A stretch of 64,000 nucleotides of DNA, taken from assembly GCF_050271975.1 (NCBI RefSeq), contig NZ_CP189850.1, forward strand, positions 2,418,001 through 2,482,000, written 5' to 3'. This document shows positions 46,091-54,135 of this stretch, piece by piece (position 1 is the stretch's first letter; each line of letters begins with the position of its first letter). A program made the translations under genes and the position numbers. The stretch comes from Litorimonas sp947503715 (GTDB lineage Bacteria > Pseudomonadota > Alphaproteobacteria > Caulobacterales > Maricaulaceae). The notes beneath the pieces were generated by a model that searched no databases, was not told the DNA's origin, and was given only the letters and a program-made list of their open reading frames with translations.

Positions 46091-46830
46091 TGACGGATGC
46101 AGAGATCAGTGTCGTTATTCCAACCTATGAGGATGATCCTGCCCTCGCCAATTTGCTCCTGTCGCTGTCTTTTCTAGACGTGGCAGAGATCATCGTGAGT
46201 GATGGCGTCGTTCGAGAACCGCCGCAGAACACGCTCTCCAATTCTGGTTCAATCCCGCTGACTTACATCCCCGCCTCAAGAGGCCGGGGGTCACAGATTG
46301 CGGCAGGAATAGATCAAGCCAACCAGAATACGATTTGGGTTCTTCACACCGATAGCGTTCCACACACTCAGAGTGTCGCCGAAATACGGCGTCTCCTCGC
46401 CAACCAAAACATAACTCTGGGCTGTTTCCCGCTTCGTTTCAAAGATCGTTCCTTCTGGCTGAAACTTTTTTCAGTTTTCAGTCGATTTGAGAGTGCCTTG
46501 ACGACATTTGGGGATCAGGGATATTTTTTTCGTTTGAGAAACTACAAAGCCCTAGACTTAAACCTCTGCACCTATCCACTCTTGGAGGATGTCGCCCTTC
46601 GAAGCGCTTTAAAAGCGAAAGGGAAAGTCCGTAAATCGAGCTTAGCCCTTACGACATCGGCCAGACGATTCAAAAAATACGGCTATCTTCGCACACAAGT
46701 TCGAAACCTGAACATCCTCTTACGATATAAATTGGGCGAACATCCCGCCCAACTCTATCGCCGTTATTACGGGACTATTCCTCAAACAGCTCCAACGCAC
46801 CCGCCGTCATCGACTGCACACCCAGTGTAA
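46090..46830 (+). CDS. Family 2 glycosyltransferase, TIGR04283-like
   Basis: 246 residues. The GT2 fold is shown by ISVVIPTYEDDPALANLLLS and EIIVSDGVV. Features SRGRGSQIAAGIDQA, IWVLHTDSVP (the DXD-like site), FGDQGYFFR and YPLLEDVALRSAL recall the TIGR04283 group. The sugar and acceptor cannot be told. Its last 56 bases overlap the convergent M20 gene. Codons are somewhat more AT-rich than folA or thyA. Confidence 0.78.
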   Translation: MTDAEISVVIPTYEDDPALANLLLSLSFLDVAEIIVSDGVVREPPQNTLSNSGSIPLTYIPASRGRGSQIAAGIDQANQNTIWVLHTDSVPHTQSVAEIRRLLANQNITLGCFPLRFKDRSFWLKLFSVFSRFESALTTFGDQGYFFRLRNYKALDLNLCTYPLLEDVALRSALKAKGKVRKSSLALTTSARRFKKYGYLRTQVRNLNILLRYKLGEHPAQLYRRYYGTIPQTAPTHPPSSTAHPV

Positions 46831-48154
46831 GAGATGCCTCCGGTTCGGGGGCAAAGAAAGGTGAATGGTTTGCGGGTGGCAAATCGCCCTTGCCCGACAT
46901 CGCTGCTTTCATCGCTTTGGCATCCGCCCCGCCCGTCCAGAAGATGAAGGTTGGGATATCACGGTCATAGCGATGGAATTGCGAGAAATCCTCGCCGCCC
47001 ATACTCGGAGGACGTTCTACAAGTTTTTCCGTCCCGATAGACTCACCAATAGCTTTCATGACGCGGGTTGTCATTTCGGGATCGTTGAAGGTGGAAGGCG
47101 TATAGTCGCTCTCCATCTCAACAATTGGCATCAGGTCTTCCGGCAAACCCGCAGACAGCGCCTGTGCAATCGCAATACGTTCTATCCCGTCCAGTAAAGT
47201 CTTTCGTACACCGTCGTCATAGGACCGCACGGTGATGAGCAGTTTCGCCTCATCCGGAATGATGTTGTGCTTATAACCCGCTTGGAAAGAACCGACCGTC
47301 ACAACGCCGGCCTCGAGCGGGTTGACTTCGCGCGACACAAGCGTCTGCAGCGCATTCACAATTTGCGACCCAATCACAATCGGGTCCTTACCCATATGCG
47401 GCGCGGAGCCATGCGCGCCGACGCCCTTGATCGTGATGTCGACACTATCAACATTGGCGAGCGCATAGCCGGACGTATACGCGATCGTGCCCGCAGCATC
47501 CCAACCCGACGTATGGGTCGCGAGGACATAGTCCGGCTTCGGATGTTCTTTATAGAGGCCGTCTTCCAACATCGCCAAAGCGCCGAGCCCGATTTCCTCG
47601 GCGGGCTGTCCGATTATGACCAGCGTCCCCGACCACTCGTCTTTCATCTCGACAAGCTGGCGCGCGGCGCCGACAGCGATTGCCATGTGGCTGTCGTGGG
47701 CGCAGGCATGCATGACGGGCGCCTCGTTGCCTTTATGATCCGTACCGATAGCTTTGGAGGTGTAGGGCAGTCCCGTTTTTTCGAGGAGCGGCAGCGCGTC
47801 GATATCCGCGCGCAGCATAACCGTCGGCCCGTCACCATTTTTCATCACGGCGACAACGCCGTAACCGCCGACGCCGGGCAAAACTTCACCGACATCCTTT
47901 TTGACCTTCTCGCGCACCCAATCATCGCCGACATTCTCGGTCACATCAAAGCCAAGCGACTTCAACTCGCTCGCAAACCGCGCTGACGTTTCCTTTTCCA
48001 TGAGGGACAACTCAGGGTTCTCGTGAAAATGCTTATAAAGGTCGAGGACGTAATCATAATCATCGACAACCGCCGTCGTCAGATCATCGGCAGAGGCCGC
48101 GTAAGATGTGCCTAAGGCAAGAATGGCCGCTGTGGTTGCTAGAATACGTTTCAT
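46775..48154 (-). CDS. Exported M20D family amidohydrolase
   Basis: 459 residues. A signal peptide (MKRILATTAAILALGTSYAASA) precedes an M20D (IAA-amino acid hydrolase/hippuricase-like) enzyme: HFHENPELSLMEKETSA, VMLRADIDALPLLEKTGL, APVMHACAHDSHMAIAVGAA with the bridging Cys-His, and GQPAEEIGLGALAML with the catalytic Glu. Late PPSMGGEDFSQFHR holds another metal ligand. It probably cleaves N-acyl amino acids in the periplasm. Confidence 0.92.
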   Translation of the reverse strand: MKRILATTAAILALGTSYAASADDLTTAVVDDYDYVLDLYKHFHENPELSLMEKETSARFASELKSLGFDVTENVGDDWVREKVKKDVGEVLPGVGGYGVVAVMKNGDGPTVMLRADIDALPLLEKTGLPYTSKAIGTDHKGNEAPVMHACAHDSHMAIAVGAARQLVEMKDEWSGTLVIIGQPAEEIGLGALAMLEDGLYKEHPKPDYVLATHTSGWDAAGTIAYTSGYALANVDSVDITIKGVGAHGSAPHMGKDPIVIGSQIVNALQTLVSREVNPLEAGVVTVGSFQAGYKHNIIPDEAKLLITVRSYDDGVRKTLLDGIERIAIAQALSAGLPEDLMPIVEMESDYTPSTFNDPEMTTRVMKAIGESIGTEKLVERPPSMGGEDFSQFHRYDRDIPTFIFWTGGADAKAMKAAMSGKGDLPPANHSPFFAPEPEASLTLGVQSMTAGALELFEE

Positions 48155-48235
48155 AATGTCCTCTTTTCTCTTAAATTTCTGATGACGCGGAATGGCGCTT
48201 GATGCAAGGCGTGAGACCTAACTGAAAGTCTTGCG

Positions 48236-48568
48236 ATGTCTGAAACCCCGCCCTGCCCCGAATGTGATTGCGCCTATACCTATGAAGACGGTGCGCTACT
48301 CGTCTGTCCCGAATGCGCCCATGAATGGAACCCCGAACTGCCCGCTCCTGGTGCCCGGGTCTATAAAGATGCCAACGGAAACGTCCTGCAGGACGGCGAT
48401 ATGGTCACGATTATCAAAGACCTGAAAGTCAAAGGCACGTCGAAAGTCGCAAAGGTCGGAACGAAGGTCCGGATCAACCGGCTGATTGACGAAGACCACG
48501 ATATTGATTGTAAAATTGACGGGATTGGAGCGATGAAATTGAAGACAGAGTTTGTGAAGAAGGCTTAA
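48236..48568 (+). CDS. YjdM/PhnA family zinc-ribbon protein
   Basis: 110 residues. An N-terminal zinc ribbon (CPECDCAYTYEDGALLVCPEC) is followed by the family's KVY-like GARVYKDANGNVLQDGDMVT and SH3-like strands (TIIKDLKVKGTSKVAKVGTK). The phosphonate link of the old PhnA name is not supported; the function is unknown. It stands between M20 and the PLD-like gene, convergent to the latter. Confidence 0.92.
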   Translation: MSETPPCPECDCAYTYEDGALLVCPECAHEWNPELPAPGARVYKDANGNVLQDGDMVTIIKDLKVKGTSKVAKVGTKVRINRLIDEDHDIDCKIDGIGAMKLKTEFVKKA

Positions 48569-48582
48569 AATACTGCATATAA

Positions 48583-49317
48583 TCAAACAATTACTGCCGC
48601 TTTATCCCAAAGTTCATTATAGAGATTTTGTTTCTCGGCAACTAGATGCGGGTGCATGGGAATAATGTAAGACGGTTTCTTTCCGCCGTCACTAATCGAA
48701 CCTCCAGTTATCCATCCGTCAGTACCATCAACGAAAAAAACTCTGTCATGCGCCTTTTTGCTTGTTCGTAAATTTATCGATGAGGAAAATTGTTTCTTGT
48801 GTTTGTCTGCGTAAGGTTGAAGTTGCTTGGCTTGTGAACCTTGCGATAAGATACTCAGTTCGTATTCGCCTTTGAAATCAGAAAAATAATCTCGAAAAGC
48901 GTCTTCTCCAAAATAGGGATCAATCAAAAAAATTTTCCGTTTCGCTTGACTAAAAATCACCTTCAAGTCTTTGAAATAGTCGAATTCTGAGCCAGCTTTA
49001 TATATGTTTCCAATCTCGTCTCGTCCCTCAAGTTCAAGCTCTAATTTAAGGTCCTCAATAACATCTCTTACGCTAGACAAAGCACCTCTTAATCCGTCAA
49101 CCCACATATAGGAGTTAAACATAGTCTCTGTTGAAGCCTTGAAACCCGCTCCGTTAGAGAGACTAACCTTTCTTATCATAGCTCCAACTCTTGCGAGCCA
49201 CAATATCTGGGGAGCTTTGGGGTCATAAATTGGATTATCGCCAAAATCTGGCAAATTTTCAAACTCATCTGACAATTTCAACAAAATTAGTTGTTTTTGA
49301 GGGATAGAAAGCTTCAA
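48583..49317 (-). CDS. AT-rich PLD-like protein attached to thyA
   Basis: 244 residues. The second half has a phospholipase D-like fold: KRKIFLIDPYFGEDAF, YELSILSQGSQAKQL and KAHDRVFFVDGTDGWITGGS, where His-Asp-Arg-(4)-Asp replaces the usual H-x-K-(4)-D, so it holds one modified HKD half-site. The first half is helical with no match I know. Such single-site PLD proteins include nucleases and are seen in defence genes; that is inference only. Its ATG overlaps the thyA stop (ATGA), and its codons are AT-rich compared with thyA. Confidence 0.7.
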   Translation of the reverse strand: MKLSIPQKQLILLKLSDEFENLPDFGDNPIYDPKAPQILWLARVGAMIRKVSLSNGAGFKASTETMFNSYMWVDGLRGALSSVRDVIEDLKLELELEGRDEIGNIYKAGSEFDYFKDLKVIFSQAKRKIFLIDPYFGEDAFRDYFSDFKGEYELSILSQGSQAKQLQPYADKHKKQFSSSINLRTSKKAHDRVFFVDGTDGWITGGSISDGGKKPSYIIPMHPHLVAEKQNLYNELWDKAAVIV

Positions 49318-50108
49318 ACCGCAACCTTCCCGGCAATATGCGGATGCGCTTTGTACCCCAAAATCTTCACGTCCTCATACGTAAAACCGTCAATTTCCGT
49401 CACATCGGGATTCAACTTCAACTTCGGCAACGCCATAGGTTCGCGCGTTAACTGCAACTCCACCTGCTCGAAATGGTTCGCGTATATATGCGCGTCGCCG
49501 AATGTATGCACAAAATCGCCAACTTCCAACTCACATACCTGCGCCATCATATGTGTAAGCAACGCGTAGCTCGCGATGTTGAACGGGACGCCTAGGAAAA
49601 TATCCGCGCTGCGCTGATAGAGCTGACAACTCAGCTTCCCATCCGCGACGAAGAATTGGAACAGGCAGTGGCACGGCGGCAGCGCCATATCATCGACATC
49701 GGCAGGGTTCCATGCGCTGACAATGTGACGGCGTGAGGCAGGATTGATCTTGATCGCCTCGACCACATTTTTGACCTGATCGATCACCGTGCCGTCAGGT
49801 CCAACCCAACGCCGCCATTGTTTCCCATAGACCGGACCGAGATCGCCGCTCTCGTCCGCCCACGCATCCCAGATCTTGACACCATTCTCCTGCAAATACC
49901 GGATATTCGTATCACCCGCGAGGAACCAGATAAGCTCATGCACGATGGACTTTTTGTGCAGCTTCTTCGTCGTAACCATAGGGAAACCGTCCGCCAGATC
50001 AAACCGCATCTGATGCCCGAACACGCCGCGCGTGCCCGTACCCGTCCGGTCCATCCGGTCCGTTCCGTTTTCCATAACGTGGCGAAGAAGGTCGAGATAT
50101 TGCTGCAT
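49314..50108 (-). CDS. thyA: Thymidylate synthase
   Basis: 264 residues. The catalytic Cys lies in LPPCHCLFQFFVADGKLSCQ, with GTGTRGVFGHQMRFDLADGF, LIWFLAGDTNIRYLQENGV, RSADIFLGVPFNIASYALL and FVHTFGDAHIYANHFEQVE also present. It makes dTMP from dUMP. It is followed by the PLD-like gene through a four-base overlap, unusual for thyA, which normally pairs with folA. Confidence 0.97.
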   Translation of the reverse strand: MQQYLDLLRHVMENGTDRMDRTGTGTRGVFGHQMRFDLADGFPMVTTKKLHKKSIVHELIWFLAGDTNIRYLQENGVKIWDAWADESGDLGPVYGKQWRRWVGPDGTVIDQVKNVVEAIKINPASRRHIVSAWNPADVDDMALPPCHCLFQFFVADGKLSCQLYQRSADIFLGVPFNIASYALLTHMMAQVCELEVGDFVHTFGDAHIYANHFEQVELQLTREPMALPKLKLNPDVTEIDGFTYEDVKILGYKAHPHIAGKVAV

Positions 50109-50271
50109 GAAATTTATCTAACCCGTCTCTACCGAGTCGGCGAGTCAGCTTGTGGACAAATCTGGTTTTCAGTGTGACGCGCGTTACAGACCAACTCTGC
50201 AACAGGTCTTAGACACAGAACAGAGGATCGGTTTCCCATCTATCCTCTATCCACGGCGGTAACTGACGGGG

Positions 50272-50313
50272 CGTTCATTCCGGCGTAGGGGTTGCGGCGA
50301 AAGCCGTGACCCC
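50272..50313. repeat. Probable fragment of the palindromic repeat
   Basis: CGTTCATTCCGGCG at 50272 resembles the start of copy B. It is followed by GGGGT (50288-50292) and CGGC, loop GAAA, GCCG, ACCCC (50309-50313). Only one arm is present. It lies after the M14 gene; no T-run follows on either strand, so it is not a standard terminator. Confidence 0.4.
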
Positions 50314-50321
50314 AAAATTTT

Positions 50322-51446
50322 CTAAAGCTGGCCTATAACATCCGCCATTGCATCCAACATGGCCGCACCTAATTCCGCGCAACGATCCGGGCTCCAGCCA
50401 ACCGACTCATCCGGTGCATCCGCATTATCTTTGAACGGCATTTCCAGTGTCATGGCGAGACAGTCATAACGATGCGCGGTGAAATTCGTGCACATGGTCA
50501 GGTTGCCCGTGCCGGGCGCGGAGAGACCGTAGCCAACCTTCGTCTGGAAATCAGGTGACGCTTTTTTATAAGCCGTGAGAAACGCGGCCAAGTCTGTCGC
50601 CTGTTTCTGCGTATATCCTGGAATGCCTTCCGCACCCGCGATGAAATTATAGGGCAACGCTTCGTCGCCGTGGACATCAAGGCAAAGGACAGGCTTATCC
50701 GCATCCATGGCGGCAATCACGCAATGCACTTCCGGTGATTTTTCCGGCGTCGAGACGCCCCACTCGCGGTTCAAGTTCGCCCCCGCAGCATTCGTGCGGA
50801 GGTTCCCGTGACGGCTACCATCCGGGTTCATATTTGGGACGATGCGGAATGTAATATCTTTGCGCAGCTGTTTTGCGACAGCATCTTCGCTGTCCAGCAG
50901 GCGTGCGAGAAAACCTTCCATCCACCATTCGGCCATGCTCTCACCCGGATGCTGACGCGCAATGACCCAGATCGTTTTGTCTCCCTCTCCGACGGAGAGA
51001 CAATCCATAGCTTGCCCTTCGACAGTCGTCCCGAGAACCTCCAGCGAGACACCGTCATGTTGGAGACAATCCGCGATCAGGTCGGCATGACGTTCCATGC
51101 TATAAGGCGCAAAGTAAGCGTAATAAACGGAGTCCGTTTCCGGCGTGTGGTCCCAGACGAGATGACCGTTTTCATAGCGCGTATCGGCGACGCGGAACCA
51201 TTCCTCGCGGTCATAACTCGCGACGACTTTATAGTCTTCCCAACCGCCCTTAAACGCCGCATCCGCCGCATTGGTCAGGCGCAGCGTGCAGGGCGTGTCT
51301 TTGCCACCCGTTAGGCGGAAATAGAACCATTGGTAGAAATGCGAGTTCGTATCCTTACGGATGGACAGGCGGATATCCGAAGCATTATCCGCATTTTCAA
51401 CAATGATATTACCAGAGTCAAAAGCGGCATTAATGTGAACGGTCAT
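50322..51446 (-). CDS. M14 family cytosolic-type carboxypeptidase
   Basis: 374 residues with no signal peptide. An N-terminal beta domain (INAAFDSGNIIVENADNASD) precedes the zinc peptidase: ARQHPGESMAEWWMEGFLAR (HxxE), NMNPDGSRHGNLRTNAAGAN, LDVHGDEALPYNF with the third ligand, and late TLEMPFKDNADA with the catalytic Glu. This is the layout of bacterial cytosolic carboxypeptidase-like enzymes. It lies 12 bases after the NAGS gene; its substrate is unknown. Confidence 0.9.
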   Translation of the reverse strand: MTVHINAAFDSGNIIVENADNASDIRLSIRKDTNSHFYQWFYFRLTGGKDTPCTLRLTNAADAAFKGGWEDYKVVASYDREEWFRVADTRYENGHLVWDHTPETDSVYYAYFAPYSMERHADLIADCLQHDGVSLEVLGTTVEGQAMDCLSVGEGDKTIWVIARQHPGESMAEWWMEGFLARLLDSEDAVAKQLRKDITFRIVPNMNPDGSRHGNLRTNAAGANLNREWGVSTPEKSPEVHCVIAAMDADKPVLCLDVHGDEALPYNFIAGAEGIPGYTQKQATDLAAFLTAYKKASPDFQTKVGYGLSAPGTGNLTMCTNFTAHRYDCLAMTLEMPFKDNADAPDESVGWSPDRCAELGAAMLDAMADVIGQL

Positions 51447-51458
51447 TGTAAAATCCTA

Positions 51459-52610
51459 TCAGGAAAAATCATCGGGAGCGGATGTGACGGCGGCGATGGC
51501 ATCCGGTACGAGCGCGGCGTCTAACCCTTTCCAGAACACACGCCAAGCCCCGCCGTCATTCTCGGACAGTTGCATACCGTCGCATTGTTTCATGTACCAG
51601 AAATTGAACGGATTTTCGAGACGGGAACGCCAGACAAAGGCGGGAATATCCGCACAGGCCGCATCCCAAATATCGCGGGCAATTCCTTCACCCCGCGCTT
51701 CTCGTGTAACGAAGAACTTTGAAAGATAAGTCAGCTCGCCTGAGTCGGTCGCCAGCGTCTTAAACAGTGCCCCACCGCGATAATCGGATTCAATGAAACC
51801 TTTTAGGAGCGGCGTGTCGAAAAAAGCGGGATTGAGGCGTTTGCCGAATGCTTCATCCATAGCTTTGGACAGGCCAGGTTTCGAATAAGCATCGAAACTC
51901 TCCCCCCTTAAAATTTCCGCACCACGGCGGATGAGCGTGCCTGACCCGCGCACGGTGAACAGCTCGCTTAACAGGTTTAGAGGCGAAGCAATAATATAGC
52001 TACGACCAGACTCTGCCGTCTTATCTAGATCTAAGACGCAATCCAAAAATCGCACTTGTCCGGCGGAGAAGTTCTCGGTCTCCATGAAATCCGGCAAATC
52101 CGCAATCGTCAACGTTTCGCGGCGGATACCGTTATGGTTCAGTCCGCCGGATGGTTGCAGAAAGATGATCTTGTTCGGTTTCAATTCAGAGACCAATTTG
52201 GACAAGTTCATCTGCCCGCGCCGTTCTGTCATTTCCAGAATCGGCACAATGCCTTTCCGTGCTTTCCGCCGGACTTCGGCAATCAGGCCATAGCTCGCCG
52301 TATTGAGTTTCGCGCTTTTTACACCCGAACGGTCCAAGTCACGCGACAGGCGTTGCGCCTGAAACTTCACGGAAGTCGGATTATCTTCCATCGCGCCGAT
52401 GACGAGAATAGGACTGAGTTGGAGGTTGGAGAGAATGCGCAGGGCGGACGTCATCGCCTCCAGCAGCGGATTATTGAGACAACGCGGGTCGAGGACGAGC
52501 ATGGCAAATGTCTCGGCATCCTGCTGCGCAAACAATTCCGCATAATATTGCGCGTCGCGTTGAGCCCCGACGGCGGAGAGGCTTTGCAGGACGGTTTCGC
52601 GAACACTCAT
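51459..52610 (-). CDS. N-acetylglutamate synthase of the NAGS/K type with a degenerate kinase domain
   Basis: 383 residues. The C-terminal GNAT domain is well kept: LSKFFVTREARGEGIARDIW, FVWRSRLENPFNFWY, and QCDG-W-VFW. LLSELFTVRGSGTLIRRGAE matches the hinge of bifunctional NAGS/K from Maricaulis and Xanthomonas. In the amino-acid-kinase part, however, the usual KVGGAVL is FAMLVLDPRCL, the HGAGPQ site is IGAMED, and the NINAD segment is missing, with total length about 60 below the family. I infer a synthase with no kinase activity. It overlaps argE by four bases. Confidence 0.8.
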   Translation of the reverse strand: MSVRETVLQSLSAVGAQRDAQYYAELFAQQDAETFAMLVLDPRCLNNPLLEAMTSALRILSNLQLSPILVIGAMEDNPTSVKFQAQRLSRDLDRSGVKSAKLNTASYGLIAEVRRKARKGIVPILEMTERRGQMNLSKLVSELKPNKIIFLQPSGGLNHNGIRRETLTIADLPDFMETENFSAGQVRFLDCVLDLDKTAESGRSYIIASPLNLLSELFTVRGSGTLIRRGAEILRGESFDAYSKPGLSKAMDEAFGKRLNPAFFDTPLLKGFIESDYRGGALFKTLATDSGELTYLSKFFVTREARGEGIARDIWDAACADIPAFVWRSRLENPFNFWYMKQCDGMQLSENDGGAWRVFWKGLDAALVPDAIAAVTSAPDDFS

Positions 52611-53695
52611 GACAGCACACCTTGCAGCGCAACGGCGTAACGCCGCGCGGCCGTTTCCAGTTGCGCGATCTCGACATATTCATTCGGCTTATGAGCCTGT
52701 TCCAGATTACCGGGACCGTAGACAACGGTGTTGATGCCCGCCTCGCTCGTCATCGCCGCCTCGGTCCAATAGGGTAGATCGACAATTTCGGTGTCACCAA
52801 AGACTTTGGAGAAAACGGAAATGTCTTTCGTTGCGAAGGGTTCAAATGCAACAATTGTGTCCAGTGTCGCATCTTTCGCCAATGCGTAAATATCCGCCTC
52901 CCGCTGCCGCACATTATCGCCGGGTGGCGGGCGGAGGGAGAGCCAGAGTTTTGCGAGGGTCGGGATGACATTATATGCACCGTCACTCTCAATCTCGCCA
53001 ATATTCACGCAGAGGCCCTTGAAGGGGTCGACACCAAAATCGAGATTTGCGTCCGCATAATCGCCGACCTTTGCGGCCAGACGCGCAGCTTCCAGCAGAG
53101 GCCTCGCAGTGACATCTGCAAGTGAACTATGCCCACCAACCCCCTGAAACTCTGCGCTAATCGCTAACATTCCACGATGGGTTCGCCCAACATGACAGGA
53201 GGTTGGTTCGCAAACGATAGCGGTTTCAATACCGGTCAGACGTCCATCCGCGATGACGGCAGGCATAACCTCGCTGCCATGCTCTTCATCGCCAGAAAAC
53301 AGGATGGCGACATCTTTGGGTGTCACCGCTTCCAACGCACCGAGAATACAGGCCGCAGCGCCTTTAATATCACTCGTCCCTAGGCCGACGACGCGGTCAC
53401 CCTCATGACGGAGGGTCAGCGGATCACCCGTCCACCCCGCCCCGCTTGGCACGGTGTCGATATGAACATTCAGAACCGTTTTCGGTTGCCCCCAGCTTGC
53501 CAGCACATAACCGGAATTTGATTTCCCCCGGGAACGCGCAACCTCTCCGACATGAAGACTATCGGGCGAAAAAGCTTTCAGGGCTTCTTCCAGATACCGG
53601 ACACAGACTATCTCATTGCCCGAGCCGTTGCGCGTATCAAAGGCGACAAGCTGTTCGAGGTAAGTCAGAATGGATGTCGTGCGAATATCGGGGAT
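52607..53695 (-). CDS. argE: Acetylornithine deacetylase, apparent ATC start
   Basis: Motifs of ArgE in M20: VLNVHIDTVPSGAGWTGDPL, GTSDIKGAAACILGAL, LFSGDEEHGSEVM and VCEPTSCHVGRTHRG. The first ATG/GTG/TTG in frame is a GTG at 53506, which would remove about 63 residues of good ArgE sequence (SILTYLEQLVAFDTRNGSGN and onward). The frame is open back to a TAA, and AAGGAG (53707-53702 on the minus strand) lies six bases before ATC at 53695, giving 362 residues. I use that start tentatively; a sequencing error cannot be excluded. It removes the acetyl group from N-acetylornithine in arginine synthesis and overlaps NAGS. Confidence 0.82.
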   Translation of the reverse strand: MPDIRTTSILTYLEQLVAFDTRNGSGNEIVCVRYLEEALKAFSPDSLHVGEVARSRGKSNSGYVLASWGQPKTVLNVHIDTVPSGAGWTGDPLTLRHEGDRVVGLGTSDIKGAAACILGALEAVTPKDVAILFSGDEEHGSEVMPAVIADGRLTGIETAIVCEPTSCHVGRTHRGMLAISAEFQGVGGHSSLADVTARPLLEAARLAAKVGDYADANLDFGVDPFKGLCVNIGEIESDGAYNVIPTLAKLWLSLRPPPGDNVRQREADIYALAKDATLDTIVAFEPFATKDISVFSKVFGDTEIVDLPYWTEAAMTSEAGINTVVYGPGNLEQAHKPNEYVEIAQLETAARRYAVALQGVLS

Positions 53696-53760
53696 TGGAT
53701 TCTCCTTACTAACGAAGACTTACCCCTCGCAATCGCCTGTGACAATCCTACGGTCAGACC

Positions 53761-53789
53761 TTGAAATCAAAGCCTTATCGGCGCATATG
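53761..53789 (+). promoter_or_regulatory. Possible ssrA promoter
   Basis: TTGAAA at 53761-53766 and CATATG at 53784-53789 are spaced by 17 bases, a plausible sigma-70-type promoter for the tmRNA gene just downstream. This rests on position and weak consensus only. Confidence 0.3.
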
Positions 53790-54001
53790 TTATGGGCTGG
53801 CTTGCCAGATATGACGATAAACGCGCATGTAATAAGCGGACTGGACCCGGGGGCGGTACCCGGCGACTCCACCATTAAGCTCTCCCCCGTCTCCACGGAT
53901 GGGAGAGGGCTTTTCAGTGGGGTCGAAATAGGATCGACAGACGTCTAAAGATGTTAGCTTTCGTTCGTGTGAGCACCGATAAATGCTCAACTATTATAAT
54001 T

Positions 54002-54043
54002 GCTAATGACAATTATTCTGAGGATTTTGCCCTAGCAGCGTAA
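54002..54043 (+). other. tmRNA tag-peptide reading frame
   Basis: From the resume codon GCT at 54002 the frame reads Ala-Asn-Asp-Asn-Tyr-Ser-Glu-Asp-Phe-Ala-Leu-Ala-Ala and stops at TAA (54041-54043). It is 13 residues and close to the Caulobacter tag ANDNFAEEFAVAA, ending in Ala-Leu-Ala-Ala. The terminal Ala-Ala is the ClpX signal and the ANDN part the expected SspB contact. Confidence 0.95.
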
Positions 54044-54098
54044 GCTGTTCGGACAATCCGACTTAACTCCTAGGGCATCAGACCCCTAGGCGGGCTCC

Positions 54099-54135
54099 GG
54101 GGAGTAGCTGGCAACAGGAACTCCCCACTTTTTTC
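54099..54135 (+). terminator. Intrinsic terminator of ssrA
   Basis: GGGGAGT (54099-54105) pairs with ACTCCCC (54120-54126), and a run of six T follows at 54129-54134. It ends the tmRNA transcript immediately before the convergent hypothetical gene. Confidence 0.88.

Larger units (their letters stand above)
53797..54135 (+). ncRNA. ssrA: Transfer-messenger RNA, circularly permuted two-piece form
   Basis: The order is acceptor piece, intervening segment, coding piece, as in alphaproteobacteria. The acceptor piece ends with T-arm stem CCGGG/CCCGG (53847-53851, 53859-53863), CGACTCC (53864-53870) and ACCA (53871-53874). The intervening segment 53875-53918 folds as GCTCTCCC/GGGAGAG. The coding piece starts GGGGTCG (53919-53925), which pairs with CGACTCC and gives the G3-U70 wobble needed by alanyl-tRNA synthetase. 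The tag frame is at 54002. A stem GCCCTAG/CTAGGGC (54029-54035, 54069-54075) encloses two hairpins after the tag. The 5' end is an estimate. Confidence 0.9.

Noticed and set aside
50288..50313. Intrinsic terminator after the M14 gene
   Set aside because: The hairpin has no T-run on either strand and looks more like a fragment of the palindromic repeat.
53879..53911. Stand-alone terminator GCTCTCCC/GGGAGAGGGC
   Set aside because: It is the intervening segment between the two tmRNA pieces.
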